A stretch of 64,000 nucleotides of DNA from CBDDEC01 sp965198045. GTDB lineage: Bacteria; Chloroflexota; Dehalococcoidia; UBA2979. Position numbers and translations under genes: made by a program. Below are positions 42,114-50,870 of the stretch, one piece after another; position 1 is the stretch's first letter, and every line of letters starts with the position of its first letter. The stretch lies in assembly GCA_965198045.1 (NCBI GenBank), contig CBDAOL010000008.1, forward strand, positions 1 through 64,000, in the 5' to 3' direction. Under the pieces are notes generated by a model, which searched no databases, had not been told where the DNA came from, and saw only the letters and a list, made by a program, of their open reading frames with translations.

Positions 42114-42938
42114 TTATGAGAGTCCAGCGTGTTGCTGAGCCTCCCAGCGCTCGGCGTAGGTAGCCGGGGCGAGCCAGCCCAGGCTGCTGTGCGGGCGCTT
42201 CGTGTTGTACTCGATCCGCCAGTCCTCGATCAGCACCTGCGCCTCGAGCAGGCTGTCGAACTGCTCGACGGCCAGGAACTCGTCGCGCAGCCGGCCGTTG
42301 AACGACTCGACGAATGGGTTTTCCCACGGCGCACCGGGCTCGATGTAGCTGCTGCCCGTACCGCTGAACCGGCACCAGTCGCGCAGCGCGTTGGCCGTGA
42401 GCTCGAGCCCGTTGTCGCAGCGGATGTACCCCGGCGCCGTCCCGCGCCCGGCGACGATCCGGTCGAGCGTGGCGGCGGTGGCGTCGGCGTTGATGCGCCT
42501 GGCGGCCACCACCGCCAGCGCCTCCCGCGTGTGCTCGTCGACGATGTTGAGCAGCTTCAGGACCCGCCCGTCCGCGGTCTGGTCGAACTGGAAGTCCAGC
42601 GCCCAGACGTGGTTCGGCCGCTCAGCACTCAGCCGCCTGGCGGGCTGAGCCGAGTCCCCCAGACGCTGACGCTTGCGTCGTGTCAGCGGGACGCGCAGCC
42701 CCTCCTCACGCCAGAGCCGTTGCACCCGCTTGCGGTTCACGGTCCATCCCTCCTCGCGCAAGGTCGCCCATGCGCGGCGGTATCCCCAGCGGGGGTGGCC
42801 ACGCGAGAAGGCGTGCAACTCCGTCCTGAGCGCGTCGTCGCCGCGGCCGCGCGCCGGCAGGCGGCGCTGCGTGGAGCGGTGCTGGCCGGTGACCCGGCAT
42901 GCCCGCCGTTCCGACAACGCGAGGCGGTCCTGCAACAA
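42114..42938 (-). CDS. IS3-family OrfB transposase, copy 4 (fusion frame disrupted)
   Basis: The DDE body is intact (WALDFQFDQTADG, YIRCDNGLELTANALRDW with Pro-to-Leu at the residue after Gly, NPFVESFNGRLRDEF). The 2-bp insertion at its beginning removes the ATG of MLQD (TTG would have to serve) and puts the OrfA -1 frame out of register with OrfB, so the normal OrfAB transposase cannot be made. It may thus be defective. Confidence 0.9.
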   Translation of the reverse strand: MLQDRLALSERRACRVTGQHRSTQRRLPARGRGDDALRTELHAFSRGHPRWGYRRAWATLREEGWTVNRKRVQRLWREEGLRVPLTRRKRQRLGDSAQPARRLSAERPNHVWALDFQFDQTADGRVLKLLNIVDEHTREALAVVAARRINADATAATLDRIVAGRGTAPGYIRCDNGLELTANALRDWCRFSGTGSSYIEPGAPWENPFVESFNGRLRDEFLAVEQFDSLLEAQVLIEDWRIEYNTKRPHSSLGWLAPATYAERWEAQQHAGLS

Positions 42939-42969
42939 ATGCAGACCGCCTCGCGCCGGCGCGACGGGC

Positions 42970-43248
42970 TTACCAGTTTCCCCGGGCGATCTCCTTGAGC
43001 GCGTCGATCTCGAGTTCCTTGTCGGCGACGATCCGCTTCAGCCGCGCGTTCTCGCGCTCCAGCTCGCGCAGCCGTTTGGCGTCGTCGGCCTTCATCCCGC
43101 CGTACTGGTTGCGCCAGCGGTGGTAGGTCTGCTCCGAGATCTCGACCCGTTTCGCCGCCTCCGCGATCGTCTGCCCCTCACCGAGCAGCCGCTCCACCTC
43201 CCGCAGCTTGCGCACAATCTGCTCAGGCGTGTGCCTGCGTCGTTTCAC
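42970..43248 (-). CDS. IS3-family OrfA, copy 4
   Basis: Same 92-residue protein as copies 1 and 3, with intact GGGAAAC site. Confidence 0.94.
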   Translation of the reverse strand: MKRRRHTPEQIVRKLREVERLLGEGQTIAEAAKRVEISEQTYHRWRNQYGGMKADDAKRLRELERENARLKRIVADKELEIDALKEIARGNW

Positions 43249-43473
43249 CGTGATGTCCTCCTCCGCCCACCTTCGCGGACCAAAGGACTCTCATCAACGA
43301 TGGTCTCGTCTCACGGGGTCAGGTCACATCGTCGAGGCGTCGCCGTAGTCGCGGGCATAGCGGCTGCGCTCGCGGACCAACACTCGCTCGAAGCGATCGA
43401 CCTCGGACACCATCTGCTGGAAGGCGGGCCGGTCGACGTTCTTGGCTGAAACGCCCATCTCTTCGTCGGACTT

Positions 43474-44061
43474 CTATGCGATCCGGCTTCGAAGGCGTTC
43501 TCGGGTGAGACTTGACGTCACCTCGGGGAAGTCAGTGACCAGCCGCCTGAGATCGTCCTCCGTGAACGCCTTGTGAAGAGCAGTGAGCGCCCTCTCGACC
43601 CGATGCAAGGGTTCAAGATCAATCGCCGCTTGAAGGAAGCTCGAGTACTGCTCGCTCCACTCCTGATCACTCACACCTTGCCGGAGCTCTGCAACGTCCT
43701 CAGGGATGTTGCGACCTGCGGCAAACACCAGAACCTCGAACGCTACCCTCTGAGCAGGGCTTGGGATCTCATCGCGGACGGGCCCGACGATGAGCGGGAC
43801 AGAGTCCGAGAGCCGCGTCAGCAGTAGTGGGATTCGACGCTCGATCAACGACTCGCACTCACGACACGGTCGCTGTGTGATGGACCCGCGCGTCAGCGCG
43901 TCAACCAGGTCGGGGCGCTCGTTGGCGTCGATCGCAAGCCAGGTCATCTCCTCCTGAGCATGTCCGCAGGTCCCGCAGGTCCAAGCGGAGCTGACGGCGC
44001 TGGAGATTGGTTGCGGCCTTCCCGAGGTGCTCAACTGTGACCTCCCGGCTCGGCGATCCAA
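43474..44061 (-). CDS. CpXC-domain zinc-ribbon protein
   Basis: Up to 195 residues; the true start may be nearer AVSSAWTCGTCG. Zinc-ribbon pair CGTCG and CRECE around EMTWLAIDANERPDLVDALT and IERRIPLLLTRLSD, the CpXC pattern (Cys pair, ...IN..DPEL...L..G..., Cys pair, ...P..Y). The C-terminal 110 residues are helical (DVAELRQGVSDQEWSEQYSS, RALTALHKAFTEDDLRRLVT). CpXC proteins have no assigned biochemical role. Its stop lies 16 bases from the start of the truncated serine recombinase, suggesting that it was carried on or is the insertion point of that element. Confidence 0.68.
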   Translation of the reverse strand: MDRRAGRSQLSTSGRPQPISSAVSSAWTCGTCGHAQEEMTWLAIDANERPDLVDALTRGSITQRPCRECESLIERRIPLLLTRLSDSVPLIVGPVRDEIPSPAQRVAFEVLVFAAGRNIPEDVAELRQGVSDQEWSEQYSSFLQAAIDLEPLHRVERALTALHKAFTEDDLRRLVTDFPEVTSSLTRERLRSRIA

Positions 44062-44264
44062 GCCAGTGATCCGGCAGATCTGGCAGCTGGCATGGTAGAT
44101 CGCTCGAAGACCGTCGCACCCAGGCTGCCCCTCGCTCCCCTCAAGCAGTAGGTCGCCCTTAGCGAGTCCGCTGTTGCCTACTTCCGTCTCAGAGAAGCTT
44201 CGAACCGGTGCGTGCGCCGTGTCAGGTCGCAGCTCTTCGCGATTAGTGAGTCCCTAGATCGGGC

Positions 44265-44480
44265 CGATCCGGCGCGTCGACAGCGACCGCATCCGCGGCG
44301 AGATCGTTCGGAAACAGCTCCCGCAATACGTCAGCGCGGACGAGTAGGTCGGGCGCGCCGTAGTCTGCGACTCGGCGTCGCGGAGTACTCCCTGGAAGAT
44401 GATCGGCTCGCCGGTGCGCATTGCTTCGAACGTCGCCTCGGCGACAGCGAGGACATGCACAGCCCCAACAACAGGGTGAC
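44265..44480 (-). pseudogene. RecB-like PD-(D/E)XK nuclease (TM0106-type) fragment
   Basis: The minus strand reads ATFEAMRTGEPIIFQGVLRD, then after a frameshift near 44365 DYGAPDLLVRADVLRELFPN and LAADAVAVDAP. A TLxAMRxGxxVIxQ...GxPDLLVR series is the core of RecB-family nucleases of this kind (D in PDLLVR is a metal ligand). Neither end is present. Non-functional. Confidence 0.45.
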
Positions 44481-44544
44481 AGGTGCGAGCCGGATCATCA
44501 TTGGAGACCACGCTATCGACCCACAGATCGGACGCCAATCGGGG

Positions 44545-44793
44545 AATCCCCCTAGGCTGCGCATCGGTATCAACGCCGGGGAACCGATCGTCGAGGATGA
44601 TGCCCTGCACGGTGCCTCGGTGGTCATTGCCAAGCGGCTGGAGTCGGGGGCAGAGACTGACGGCATCCTCGTCTCGGACGTGGTGCGGCAGGCCGTGGCA
44701 GGCAAGGACTTCGAGTTCGAGGACCGCGGCGAAGTGGAGCTCAAGGGCTTCGATCAGCCGGTGCGGGCCTGGGCCGTGCACTGGGAGAGTTAA
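44545..44793 (+). pseudogene. Class III adenylate/guanylate cyclase, C-terminal fragment
   Basis: About 82 codons: LRIGINAGEPIVEDDALHGA, SVVIAKRLESGAETDGILVS, then FEFEDRGEVELKGFDQPVRA and stop. This is the last third of a class III cyclase catalytic domain (RIGINAGEP...G..V..A.R......GEILVSD...L.....F.F.D.GEV.LKGF..PV). The metal-binding Asp residues of the first half are missing. The upstream junction is near 44540 with no start. Confidence 0.72.
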
Positions 44794-44796
44794 CAC

Positions 44797-45246
44797 GTGA
44801 CGCCAGGGGCGATCATCACCAGTGCGCACGGCCGCCGGTTCGCCGCGTTCCCGATCGGCTTGGTCGCGATGATCGCAGATGAAAGCGATCACTTCTTGTT
44901 GCTGTCATCGCCTCGTGTCCCTGGTCAGTGGGAACCGATCAGCGGGGCGCTAGAGCATGGCGAAACACCCACTGAAGGTGTCCTGCGTGAGATCCGCGAA
45001 GAGGCAGGCACGGACCTCCAAGTCGAGTCCTACGGCGTGATCCACTCAGGAGCCTACGAGTATGACGCTGCCATCCCGGCGATCGTTGGCGTTGCCTTTG
45101 CACTGCGTGCGTGGAACCGCGCGGTCACGCCCGGTGATGACATGAAAGGGCAGCAGGTGCGGTGGGCTTCGCTTGCCGAGATTGGGGCGGGTGACATCAG
45201 TCCGCGTGCCGAGCGAGGGGTCATGGCTGTTCCACCGCGCTCTTGA
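44797..45246 (+). CDS. NUDIX hydrolase
   Basis: 149 residues from GTG 44797, 3 bases after the cyclase fragment's stop. Intact Nudix box: GALEHGETPTEGVLREIREE followed by AG (GX5EX7REUXEEXGU). The N-terminal strand (IGLVAMIADESDHFLLLSSP) and W(E/K)PISGALE lead into the box. It hydrolyses a nucleoside diphosphate linked to a moiety X; the substrate is not predictable here. The neighbours are remnants, so the gene may be carried cargo. Confidence 0.85.
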   Translation: MTPGAIITSAHGRRFAAFPIGLVAMIADESDHFLLLSSPRVPGQWEPISGALEHGETPTEGVLREIREEAGTDLQVESYGVIHSGAYEYDAAIPAIVGVAFALRAWNRAVTPGDDMKGQQVRWASLAEIGAGDISPRAERGVMAVPPRS

Positions 45247-45363
45247 CGCACTGCGGACACGGCAACCGGCAGACGCCTAGTAACCAGCAGGCACCTCCGC
45301 CACCGCGAGACGCACAGGACCCCGGCCGTGAGGGTTGGCCGGGGCCCGAGCGCCGTCTATCGG

Positions 45364-45564
45364 TTAGCGCGCAGCCTGCGTCTGGTCGAGCGCTGCGCGA
45401 CTGCTGATGCGACCGTCTGCAGCGCGGTTCTGGCGCTGCTGGGCGACGGGATCGACATCCTCCGTGCCGTTGAGGCGGGCGAAGAACCGACCGATGTTGA
45501 ACTCGGGCTTCGCGATCCCAAGCTGGCGGACGTGTGGCTGTGACGTGATGTTCAGGATGGCCAT
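45364..45564 (-). CDS. Small protein of unknown function with strong ribosome-binding site
   Basis: 66 residues from ATG 45564, with GAGGAG 6 bases upstream. MAILNITSQPHVRQLGIAKP, then EFNIGRFFARLNGTEDVDPV and a Gln/Arg/Ala-rich tail (QQRQNRAADGRISSRAALDQ). The first 35 residues look conserved-protein-like, and the tail is disordered in style. No family recognised. A short conserved leader with a variable tail resembles some peptide precursors, but no modifying enzyme is nearby, so this stays speculation. The gap 45570-46020 next to it holds no gene I can support. Confidence 0.4.
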   Translation of the reverse strand: MAILNITSQPHVRQLGIAKPEFNIGRFFARLNGTEDVDPVAQQRQNRAADGRISSRAALDQTQAAR

Positions 45565-46025
45565 CGCTGTCTCCTCGGACTACGAAGGCAGGATTGCTGA
45601 CATGGAACGGCGTCACTATGAACGCCTTCACACACCGCCTACTTCTGGCGCGCAGCTTCCCGACGAGCAATCTCGTGCGTGCCTGCTTCGAGCCAGCATA
45701 GGAGTGGCCACTAGCGTTACCACGATCCTTGTCGGGGACCTAGGGTTCCGCACCGGCGGGTCGAACACATCGCCATTACAGATGCGCAGTGATCTCGATA
45801 ATCCGTGTGACGCGTGGGAGAGACCGCTATCACCGCGTCCGCGATGTCTAGATGCCGGTCCACGACGTCCGCTACAGCGGGCTTTCGCGCGCATGGCTCC
45901 GGACTCGCCTGGCGTGCGACGTCGTCGCGCAGCCTGCGCACGGCTTCATCGTGGCTGTGACCCACGCCACACGGCCAGCAGGCAGAGTCATGCGATACAA
46001 GGCCCAGCAGTGTTCCTGCCCAGGG

Positions 46026-46800
46026 CTAGTTGTCGAATCTTTGGAGCACGATCGACGCGTTCATTCCACCAAACGCGAACGAATTCTTCAGCACGGTGCG
46101 TACCGGCATCCGGCGCGACTGCTGTGCTACATAGTCCAGATCGCAGCCATCTCCGGGGTGTTCAAGGTTCACCGTGGGCGTGATCTCTCCGCTAGCGATG
46201 GCTTGCACGGCCGCCACGGTCTCGATGCCCCCCGATCCGCCGAGCAGGTGCCCGGTCTGCGACTTCATGGCTGAGAATCGGTACTCGATAGGCGTGAACG
46301 CCCAGTGCCGCCTTGATCGCCTGCGTCTCGGCAATGTCTCCGACCGGCGTCGCGGTGGCGTGGGCGGAGATGTAGTCGACTTCCTCGGGGGCGATGCAAG
46401 CATCGGCGAGAGCGGCGACCATAGCGTGCTTGGCTCCGATCCCGTCCTCGGCGGGCGCAACCAGATGGGAGGCGTCGGCTGCGACGCCGTAACCAAGCAG
46501 CTCGGCGAGGGGCTGCGCGCCGCGTGCACGTGCATGATCTAGCGATTCAATGACCAGGATGCCGGCACCCTCGGCAGGGGCGAAACCGTCACGATCGCGA
46601 TCGAACGGTCGTGATGCGCGAGCGGGGTCGTCGTACTGGTGGGTGGTCAGAGCACGCATCGAGGCAAACCCCGCGATACCGGTGAGACTGAGCGCAGACT
46701 CGGTCCCACCGGCGATCATCACGTGAGCAGTGCCGCGACGGATAACCTCGAGCGCGTCGCCGATCGCCTGCGTCCCTGAGGCCGTGGGGCGGCAATATTC
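46026..46800 (-). pseudogene. fabF: Beta-ketoacyl-ACP synthase II (FabF), C-terminal part, frameshifted
   Basis: Begins at TASGTQAIGDALEVIRRGTA, just after where the active-site Cys (TACASGT in the family) should be; here the residue series is CRPTASGT, so the 5' junction falls on the active site and the first 160 residues are lost. It then follows FabF: DRDGFAPAEGAGILVIESLD, catalytic His in DYISAHATATPVGD. Near 46290 the frame shifts; SQTGHLLGGSGGIETVAAVQ (second active-site His) and LKNSFAFGGMNASIVLQRFD are in the next frame. Inactive. Confidence 0.88.
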
Positions 46801-46889
46801 CATCCAGCCCATGATTTCAGCGTTTCGGAGTCAGCGGCGCGCCTCGCGGATACGGCGGATGAGGTTTTCGTGCCCCACAGGGTGGCGAA

Positions 46890-46937
46890 GTTGGAGCGGG
46901 AGAAGGGATTCGAACCCTCGACCCTCTGCTTGGGAAG
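46890..46937 (-). other. att site: second copy of the tRNA-Gly(CCC) 3' half
   Basis: 48 bases identical to 8234-8281, on the opposite strand, between the fabF fragment and the frameshifted integrase that points at it. No 5' half of the tRNA is present here either. Confidence 0.85.
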
Positions 46938-46978
46938 AACGCCGACTGGCTGCTCCTCGGATCCGAGTGTCGGTGAAA

Positions 46979-47877
46979 TCAGGGCTTAGTCGAGCCCTCC
47001 GCGAGCATCTGGTCACCAGGCGAGAACGCGTAATGGCGCGTCGCGGCCTGCTCGGAACGGTAGGACGAGCTGTAACGACGCACCATGTCAGGCGAGGAGT
47101 GGCCCAGCAGGTACTGCACGTCGAGCTCCTGTGCGTCGTGGCTGATCGCCCACGTCGCGAAGGTGTGCCGGAAGCGATGGGCATGGACCTTGGGCACGCC
47201 GGCCCGTGCCCCGAGGCGTCGCAGCATCTGCTTGAGTCCGTTCACGCCCAGCGGGCTGCAACCCCTGAAGTTCGCCGATGCCGTTACCAACCAATGAAGA
47301 GTGGCCCTGGCGACAGGCCACGCTCCTCAAGGTAGCGCTCGAGCTCGCCGCCGCACCGCCCCGCGAAGGGCACCACGCGCTGTTTGTTGCCCTTGCCGTG
47401 GAGGATCCGCATGCGGCCCTCTTCGAGGTCGACATCGGCCAGCTGCAGCCGGACAGTCTCAGAGCAGCGTGCCCCGGTATCGAGCAGGGTCATCAGCAGC
47501 GCACGATCGCGCTGACCGACAGGCGTGGGTGATGTGGCCGCAAGCAGGGCGCCGATTTCTTCAGGCGTGAACGGCTGGACGATTCGGCTGGGCAGCCGCA
47601 CGTTCCGCATCCCCTGGAAGGGGTTGCGCTCCAGTCGATCGGCGGCGACCAACCAGTTGAAGAAGCAGCGGTGCCGCGTCTCGAGCGAGCGGTCAGTGAA
47701 CCGGGCGAGGTAGTCGTAAAGCTGCTCCTGTGCGACGGCGGTGGTCGCGATGTCCCCGACCCCGATGGCGAACCGGCGCAGGGTGTGGGCGTAAGCACGC
47801 ACCGTATTCGGTGACTTGCCCTCAACCTCGCAGCGGCGCAGGTAGAGCTCGATCTGCTCTGAGAGTCCCGTCGTCAT
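46979..47877 (-). pseudogene. Tyrosine recombinase / integrase, frameshifted
   Basis: From ATG 47877 (TTGLSEQIELYLRRCEVEGK) the frame shows the core-binding domain, Arg in LLDTGARCSETVRL and Lys in LHGKGNKQRVVPF, and stops at 47284 after GLSPGPLFIGW. The rest, GVNGLKQMLRRLGARAGVPK, HAHRFRHTF, and LLGHSSPDMVRRYS with the nucleophile Tyr, is in the -1 frame from about 47290 to 46979. One inserted base (or two lost) near 47285 explains it. It is a homologue of the intact integrase at 7201-8127 with the same domain order and sits next to an identical att site, in mirror orientation. Confidence 0.9.
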
Positions 47878-48019
47878 CCGCATCCCCAGGGTCGTCAGGG
47901 CGTGGAGTCGATGGACGCTCTGATGCGCCTTGCAAGTCAAGCGATATTGGGCATGCTGAGTGAGCAAGAGTAGAGGCTTCGAGCGGGGTCGCCGTCGGGT
48001 CCACGCCGTACACCGGCGG

Positions 48020-48125
48020 CGCGACGGTGAAGTGACGCCTGAGCGAGTCGCAGGGCGTCTCGGTAGTAGAGCGAGGGCGAACGGCCGAAGGTGATCGTGC
48101 AGAGCGGAGGTCGGTCGTGCGCCAT
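48020..48125 (-). pseudogene. Fragment related to the hypothetical protein at 5882-6478
   Basis: From ATG 48125: PPLCTITFGRSPSLYYRDAL then RLAQASLHRRA, parallel to PTCMLSFERSPSPHYGAAV-RLARSLPG of the 5882 protein; it then decays. It lies upstream of integrase 2 on the same strand, as its relative lies upstream of integrase 1. Confidence 0.45.
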
Positions 48126-48239
48126 GGTCGGGCGATGACCGCTCGCAGCCCGCAGGAAGTCAAGTGCGCTGTCGAGCATCGGCCGAGCGGGCACCCTCAG
48201 ATGAACATGATGTGTCCTCGCGTTGCGCGCTCGGCAACG

Positions 48240-48551
48240 TAGTCGGCCAGCCAGGCGCCTGGTGCGGTCGCACGTGGTTGTAGTGCGCGACGTACTCCCG
48301 CAGCACCAGTCGCAGGTGACGCTCATTCACGATGATCAGATGGTCGAGACATTCGCGCCTGAGCGTTCCGACCACACGCTCCGCGATGGCGTTCGCCCTG
48401 CGGTGCCCGCACCGCAGTGAGGACCGTCTTGATCCCGATCGCTCGCGCCTTGCCAATGAAGGCACCGCCGTACGAGCGGTCGCGGTCCCGGATCAGATAG
48501 CGGGGCTGCTGCCCCCACGGCGTCGCCTCCAGCAACTGACGCCACACCCAC
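48240..48551 (-). pseudogene. rve-type IS remnant, C-terminal transposase part
   Basis: Contains LEATPWGQQPRYLIRDRDRS with the second Asp, then (frame-shifted near 48405) NAIAERVVGTLRRECLDHLI with the Glu and EYVAHYNHVRPHQAP. Diverged from the complete 10722-11801 copy, so it is an older or different lineage. Its right part overlaps repeat R'. Confidence 0.82.
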
Positions 48552-48734
48552 GGCGCTGTCGGATGTGCCGCGGCAATCGCCGGGGAGGTCTCAGCTACAC
48601 AATCCGGCGCTCAGATTCGCCGACTTCAGGGAAACTTCAGGAAAAACACAGGCTGAGAGCGCCGCCAAGCCCCCTGAAGTTTCTTGGGAGCTGGGCGCTG
48701 TCTCCGGGCTCTTTGTCATCCCCAGCGGTCGCTC
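48501..48734 (-). repeat. 234-bp repeat R', inverted copy of 6634-6867
   Basis: About 99% identical to 6634-6867 in reverse complement. The terminase gene stop (48716-48718) lies inside its first 19 bases. Confidence 0.9.
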
Positions 48735-50434
48735 GACCTGCCGAAGCCCCAGCCCCCGTCGCCGCTTGGCAGCGAACCGCTGCCCGGGAGGGGCGAGGGG
48801 TTCTCGAGTCCCCGATGCAGCGCCTCGATGTCGACCGCCGGCGGCGGCACGAGCTCCTCGCCGAACAGACAGTAGACCTCGGCGTGCGCGAAGTGATCGG
48901 GCAGCCCGCGGTCGAACCACCGCTCGCGCCAGTTCCCCTGCGCGTCCTGCTCGAGCGTGCGCTGGGGCGCCCGCAGCTCGCGGTAGTACTCGCCGTGGCC
49001 GCGCCGGGACCCGCCGCCCAGCTGCCGCGCCTCGGCCGGCAGCGCAGCCAAGCGGTCGTGGAATCGCTGAAACGCGTGCTCCAGCGCTTCCAGCCGGTTC
49101 AGCCTTAGCCCGTCCGGACGGCCGTCCTCGGCCGACACCCACTCGAACCCGGAATCCTGCCGCCCATACCAGGCGACGCGCACCTGCAGCGGATGCCGCC
49201 GCGCGAACTCCGCCACCTTGTGCACCTCCGGCTGGGCGTCGATCACCGTGCCCGCCACGTTGAACCGTTCCATCAATGCCTCGAGGTCCTCGAAGGCATC
49301 AACGATGCCGGCGAACCAGAGAGGGCGAGGCCGCGCCGGGTCCTCACGCGCCTGCTCCGAGAGCTCTCTGATCACCACGTGGAGCTTGATCCCGACGTCC
49401 ACACCCATGACGCAGCGCTCACCGGCGTACTCCTCGAGGGAGTACTCCTCACGGCAACGGTCGAGGACGTCCAGCGTCAAGCCCCCGCCCTCGACCACGA
49501 AGGCCTGCCCCAGATCGGAGTTGCGGAACTCCTGCTGACCGCGGGGGGTCGGCGACTGGCCGGCTGCGATCATCGCCTTGATGTCGGCCCACGGGCTGTA
49601 CAGCCGGCTCAGGTGATAGCCGCGGATCATCGCGTTGCCCGGCGCCTCAGCCACCCAGCGCACCTTCACGCCCACGTCCATCGGCTCACGGCACTCCGTG
49701 CAGACGACGAGCGCGCGCTCCTGGTCGACGTTCGCAGCCCAAGTGAGCGCCTGCTCCAGGCCGCAGGACGGACACGGCAGCAGGTAGCGGCGGCGGTCCG
49801 ACTCCCGGAACAGCGCGTCGATGCCGGCCTCCGGGTAGCGCGGCGTCGAGGCGACCACGATGCGGCCGGCCCGGCTGGAGGCGATCCGCTTCTCGGCGAG
49901 CTCGAGCACGCCCTCACCCATCTGGTCGAACTCATCGAGGATGACGAGGTCGGCGTCCACGCTCGCGATCTGCCGCTGGCTGTCAGCCCCGCGCAAGTAG
50001 ATGTAGCCATCGCCGACCCGCTTCAGGCGCATGCTGTCCGCACCCTTGCGCCGCGGGGGCTCAGGCTGAAGGCGCTCTCTCAGGTACGCGCTGTCCTGGA
50101 TCGCGCGGTCGAAGCGGGACCGGGCGAAATCGTCCATCTGGTTCTGGTTGGGCATCAGGAAGAGCACGTTGCCGCGGCCCGCGTAGCCGGTGTCGGCTGC
50201 ATGCAGTGCGAGGTTGACCGCCAGCTCGGTGAGACCGACCTGCGCCGACTTCATGACGACGACGAGCGGGTGGGCGTCGCGAGCGATATCCGCGAGCGCC
50301 GGGAGGTGCGTGAGGCTCCGCTCGCCGACCCGGCGGTGTGCCATCGCCCAGGCCCAGGGGTCAGCGGGGTTCCGCCGCACCTTCTCCCCCCACGCCCTCT
50401 CCCAGCTGGTCAAGGAGACGGTCGAGTTCGTCAT
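48716..50434 (-). CDS. Phage terminase large subunit (GpA-like ATPase/nuclease)
   Basis: 572 residues from ATG 50434 (a TTG at 50413 would reduce the overlap with the small subunit). ATPase domain with a Walker A-like loop VVVMKSAQVGLTELAVNLAL, NVLFLMPNQNQMDDFARSRF, and Walker B DADLVILDEFDQMGEGVLEL, motif III VASTPRYPEAGID. A zinc ribbon (CPSC ... CTEC) precedes the nuclease domain beginning CVMGVDVGIKLHVVI. This is the lambda-GpA type motor that cuts and pumps phage DNA into proheads. Its last five codons lie in repeat R'. No portal, capsid or tail genes are in the window. Confidence 0.9.
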   Translation of the reverse strand: MTNSTVSLTSWERAWGEKVRRNPADPWAWAMAHRRVGERSLTHLPALADIARDAHPLVVVMKSAQVGLTELAVNLALHAADTGYAGRGNVLFLMPNQNQMDDFARSRFDRAIQDSAYLRERLQPEPPRRKGADSMRLKRVGDGYIYLRGADSQRQIASVDADLVILDEFDQMGEGVLELAEKRIASSRAGRIVVASTPRYPEAGIDALFRESDRRRYLLPCPSCGLEQALTWAANVDQERALVVCTECREPMDVGVKVRWVAEAPGNAMIRGYHLSRLYSPWADIKAMIAAGQSPTPRGQQEFRNSDLGQAFVVEGGGLTLDVLDRCREEYSLEEYAGERCVMGVDVGIKLHVVIRELSEQAREDPARPRPLWFAGIVDAFEDLEALMERFNVAGTVIDAQPEVHKVAEFARRHPLQVRVAWYGRQDSGFEWVSAEDGRPDGLRLNRLEALEHAFQRFHDRLAALPAEARQLGGGSRRGHGEYYRELRAPQRTLEQDAQGNWRERWFDRGLPDHFAHAEVYCLFGEELVPPPAVDIEALHRGLENPSPLPGSGSLPSGDGGWGFGRSSDRWG

Positions 50435-50870
50435 CGCTGAGCTCCTTCAGCCGCTCGTCCGTGATGTCGCGCTGTTCGGTGCGCGCGGTCGCCTCGCCAC
50501 GAGCGAGGCGCTCGAGCTTGGCGCCCTCGACGATCGCGCGGATTGCCGCGTCGGGCGTCGCCTCCTCCGCGGAAACGGGGGCCAGCCACTCCGCGCCCTT
50601 CTGCTGCAGCAGCAGCGCTTCTCTCGCCTGGCGCTCCTGCATCTCGCGGATCGTGGCGATGCGCGCCTCGTCCTCGGCCTCCCCGGTCTTCCGATCGAGG
50701 TCGGCGATGCGGTCCTGCCAATGGTTGCGCCGCGACCACTCGTAGAGCGTGCGTGGGGTCGGCGCCTTCCCCGCACGCGCGAGGGACTGGTGCAGGCGCT
50801 CGATCGAGCGCTCCGCCCCGAGCTCCCAGTAGCGGTTGAAGGCCTCCCGCTGGCGGGTGTTCTCAGGCAT
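50361..50870 (-). CDS. Terminase small subunit-like protein
   Basis: 169 residues from ATG 50870. N-terminal helix-turn-helix in REAFNRYWELGAERSIERLH then TPRTLYEWSRRNHWQDRIAD, the pattern of phage terminase small subunits that recognise packaging sites. A charged helical middle (EAEDEARIATIREMQERQAR) and an acidic end (LKELSDDELDRLLDQLGE) would mediate oligomerisation and large-subunit contact. Overlaps the start of the large subunit by 74 bases and the ParB-like gene end by 8 bases. Confidence 0.72.
   Translation of the reverse strand: MPENTRQREAFNRYWELGAERSIERLHQSLARAGKAPTPRTLYEWSRRNHWQDRIADLDRKTGEAEDEARIATIREMQERQAREALLLQQKGAEWLAPVSAEEATPDAAIRAIVEGAKLERLARGEATARTEQRDITDERLKELSDDELDRLLDQLGEGVGGEGAAEPR

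Larger units (their letters stand above)
42085..43326 (-). mobile_element. IS3-family insertion sequence, copy 4 (1242 bp)
   Basis: Inserted in the serine recombinase gene with 4-bp target duplication CATC (42081-42084 and 43327-43330). It is 2 bp longer than the other copies because of an AA insertion near 42936 (CAACAAATGCAG against CAACATGCAG). Confidence 0.95.
40896..43458 (-). pseudogene. Large serine recombinase, N-terminally truncated and split by IS3 copy 4
   Basis: Two pieces, 43458-43327 and 42084-40896, join in frame once the IS and one CATC duplication are removed (ASTM-DKWFAARGVSVWS). It contains the end of the resolvase catalytic domain, the recombinase domain (LKGLHGGPTPYGYIRVGDKQ, GGPWKKESVRTILGNATYTG), a Cys-rich zinc region and the coiled coil (NEARRRSLEARIVRAEEAWL). 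The first 60 or so residues with the catalytic Ser are absent: an in-frame TAG belonging to the neighbouring gene precedes ATG 43458. The last 14 codons (AWWAGWDSNPRATG) are antisense to the 3' part of tRNA-Lys, its attachment site. Inactive relic. Confidence 0.88.

Noticed and set aside
46192..46812. Frame starting MGWMEYCRPTASGT as an intact short ketosynthase
   Set aside because: It lacks the N-terminal half and the proper active-site Cys context, and the C-terminal part is in another frame.
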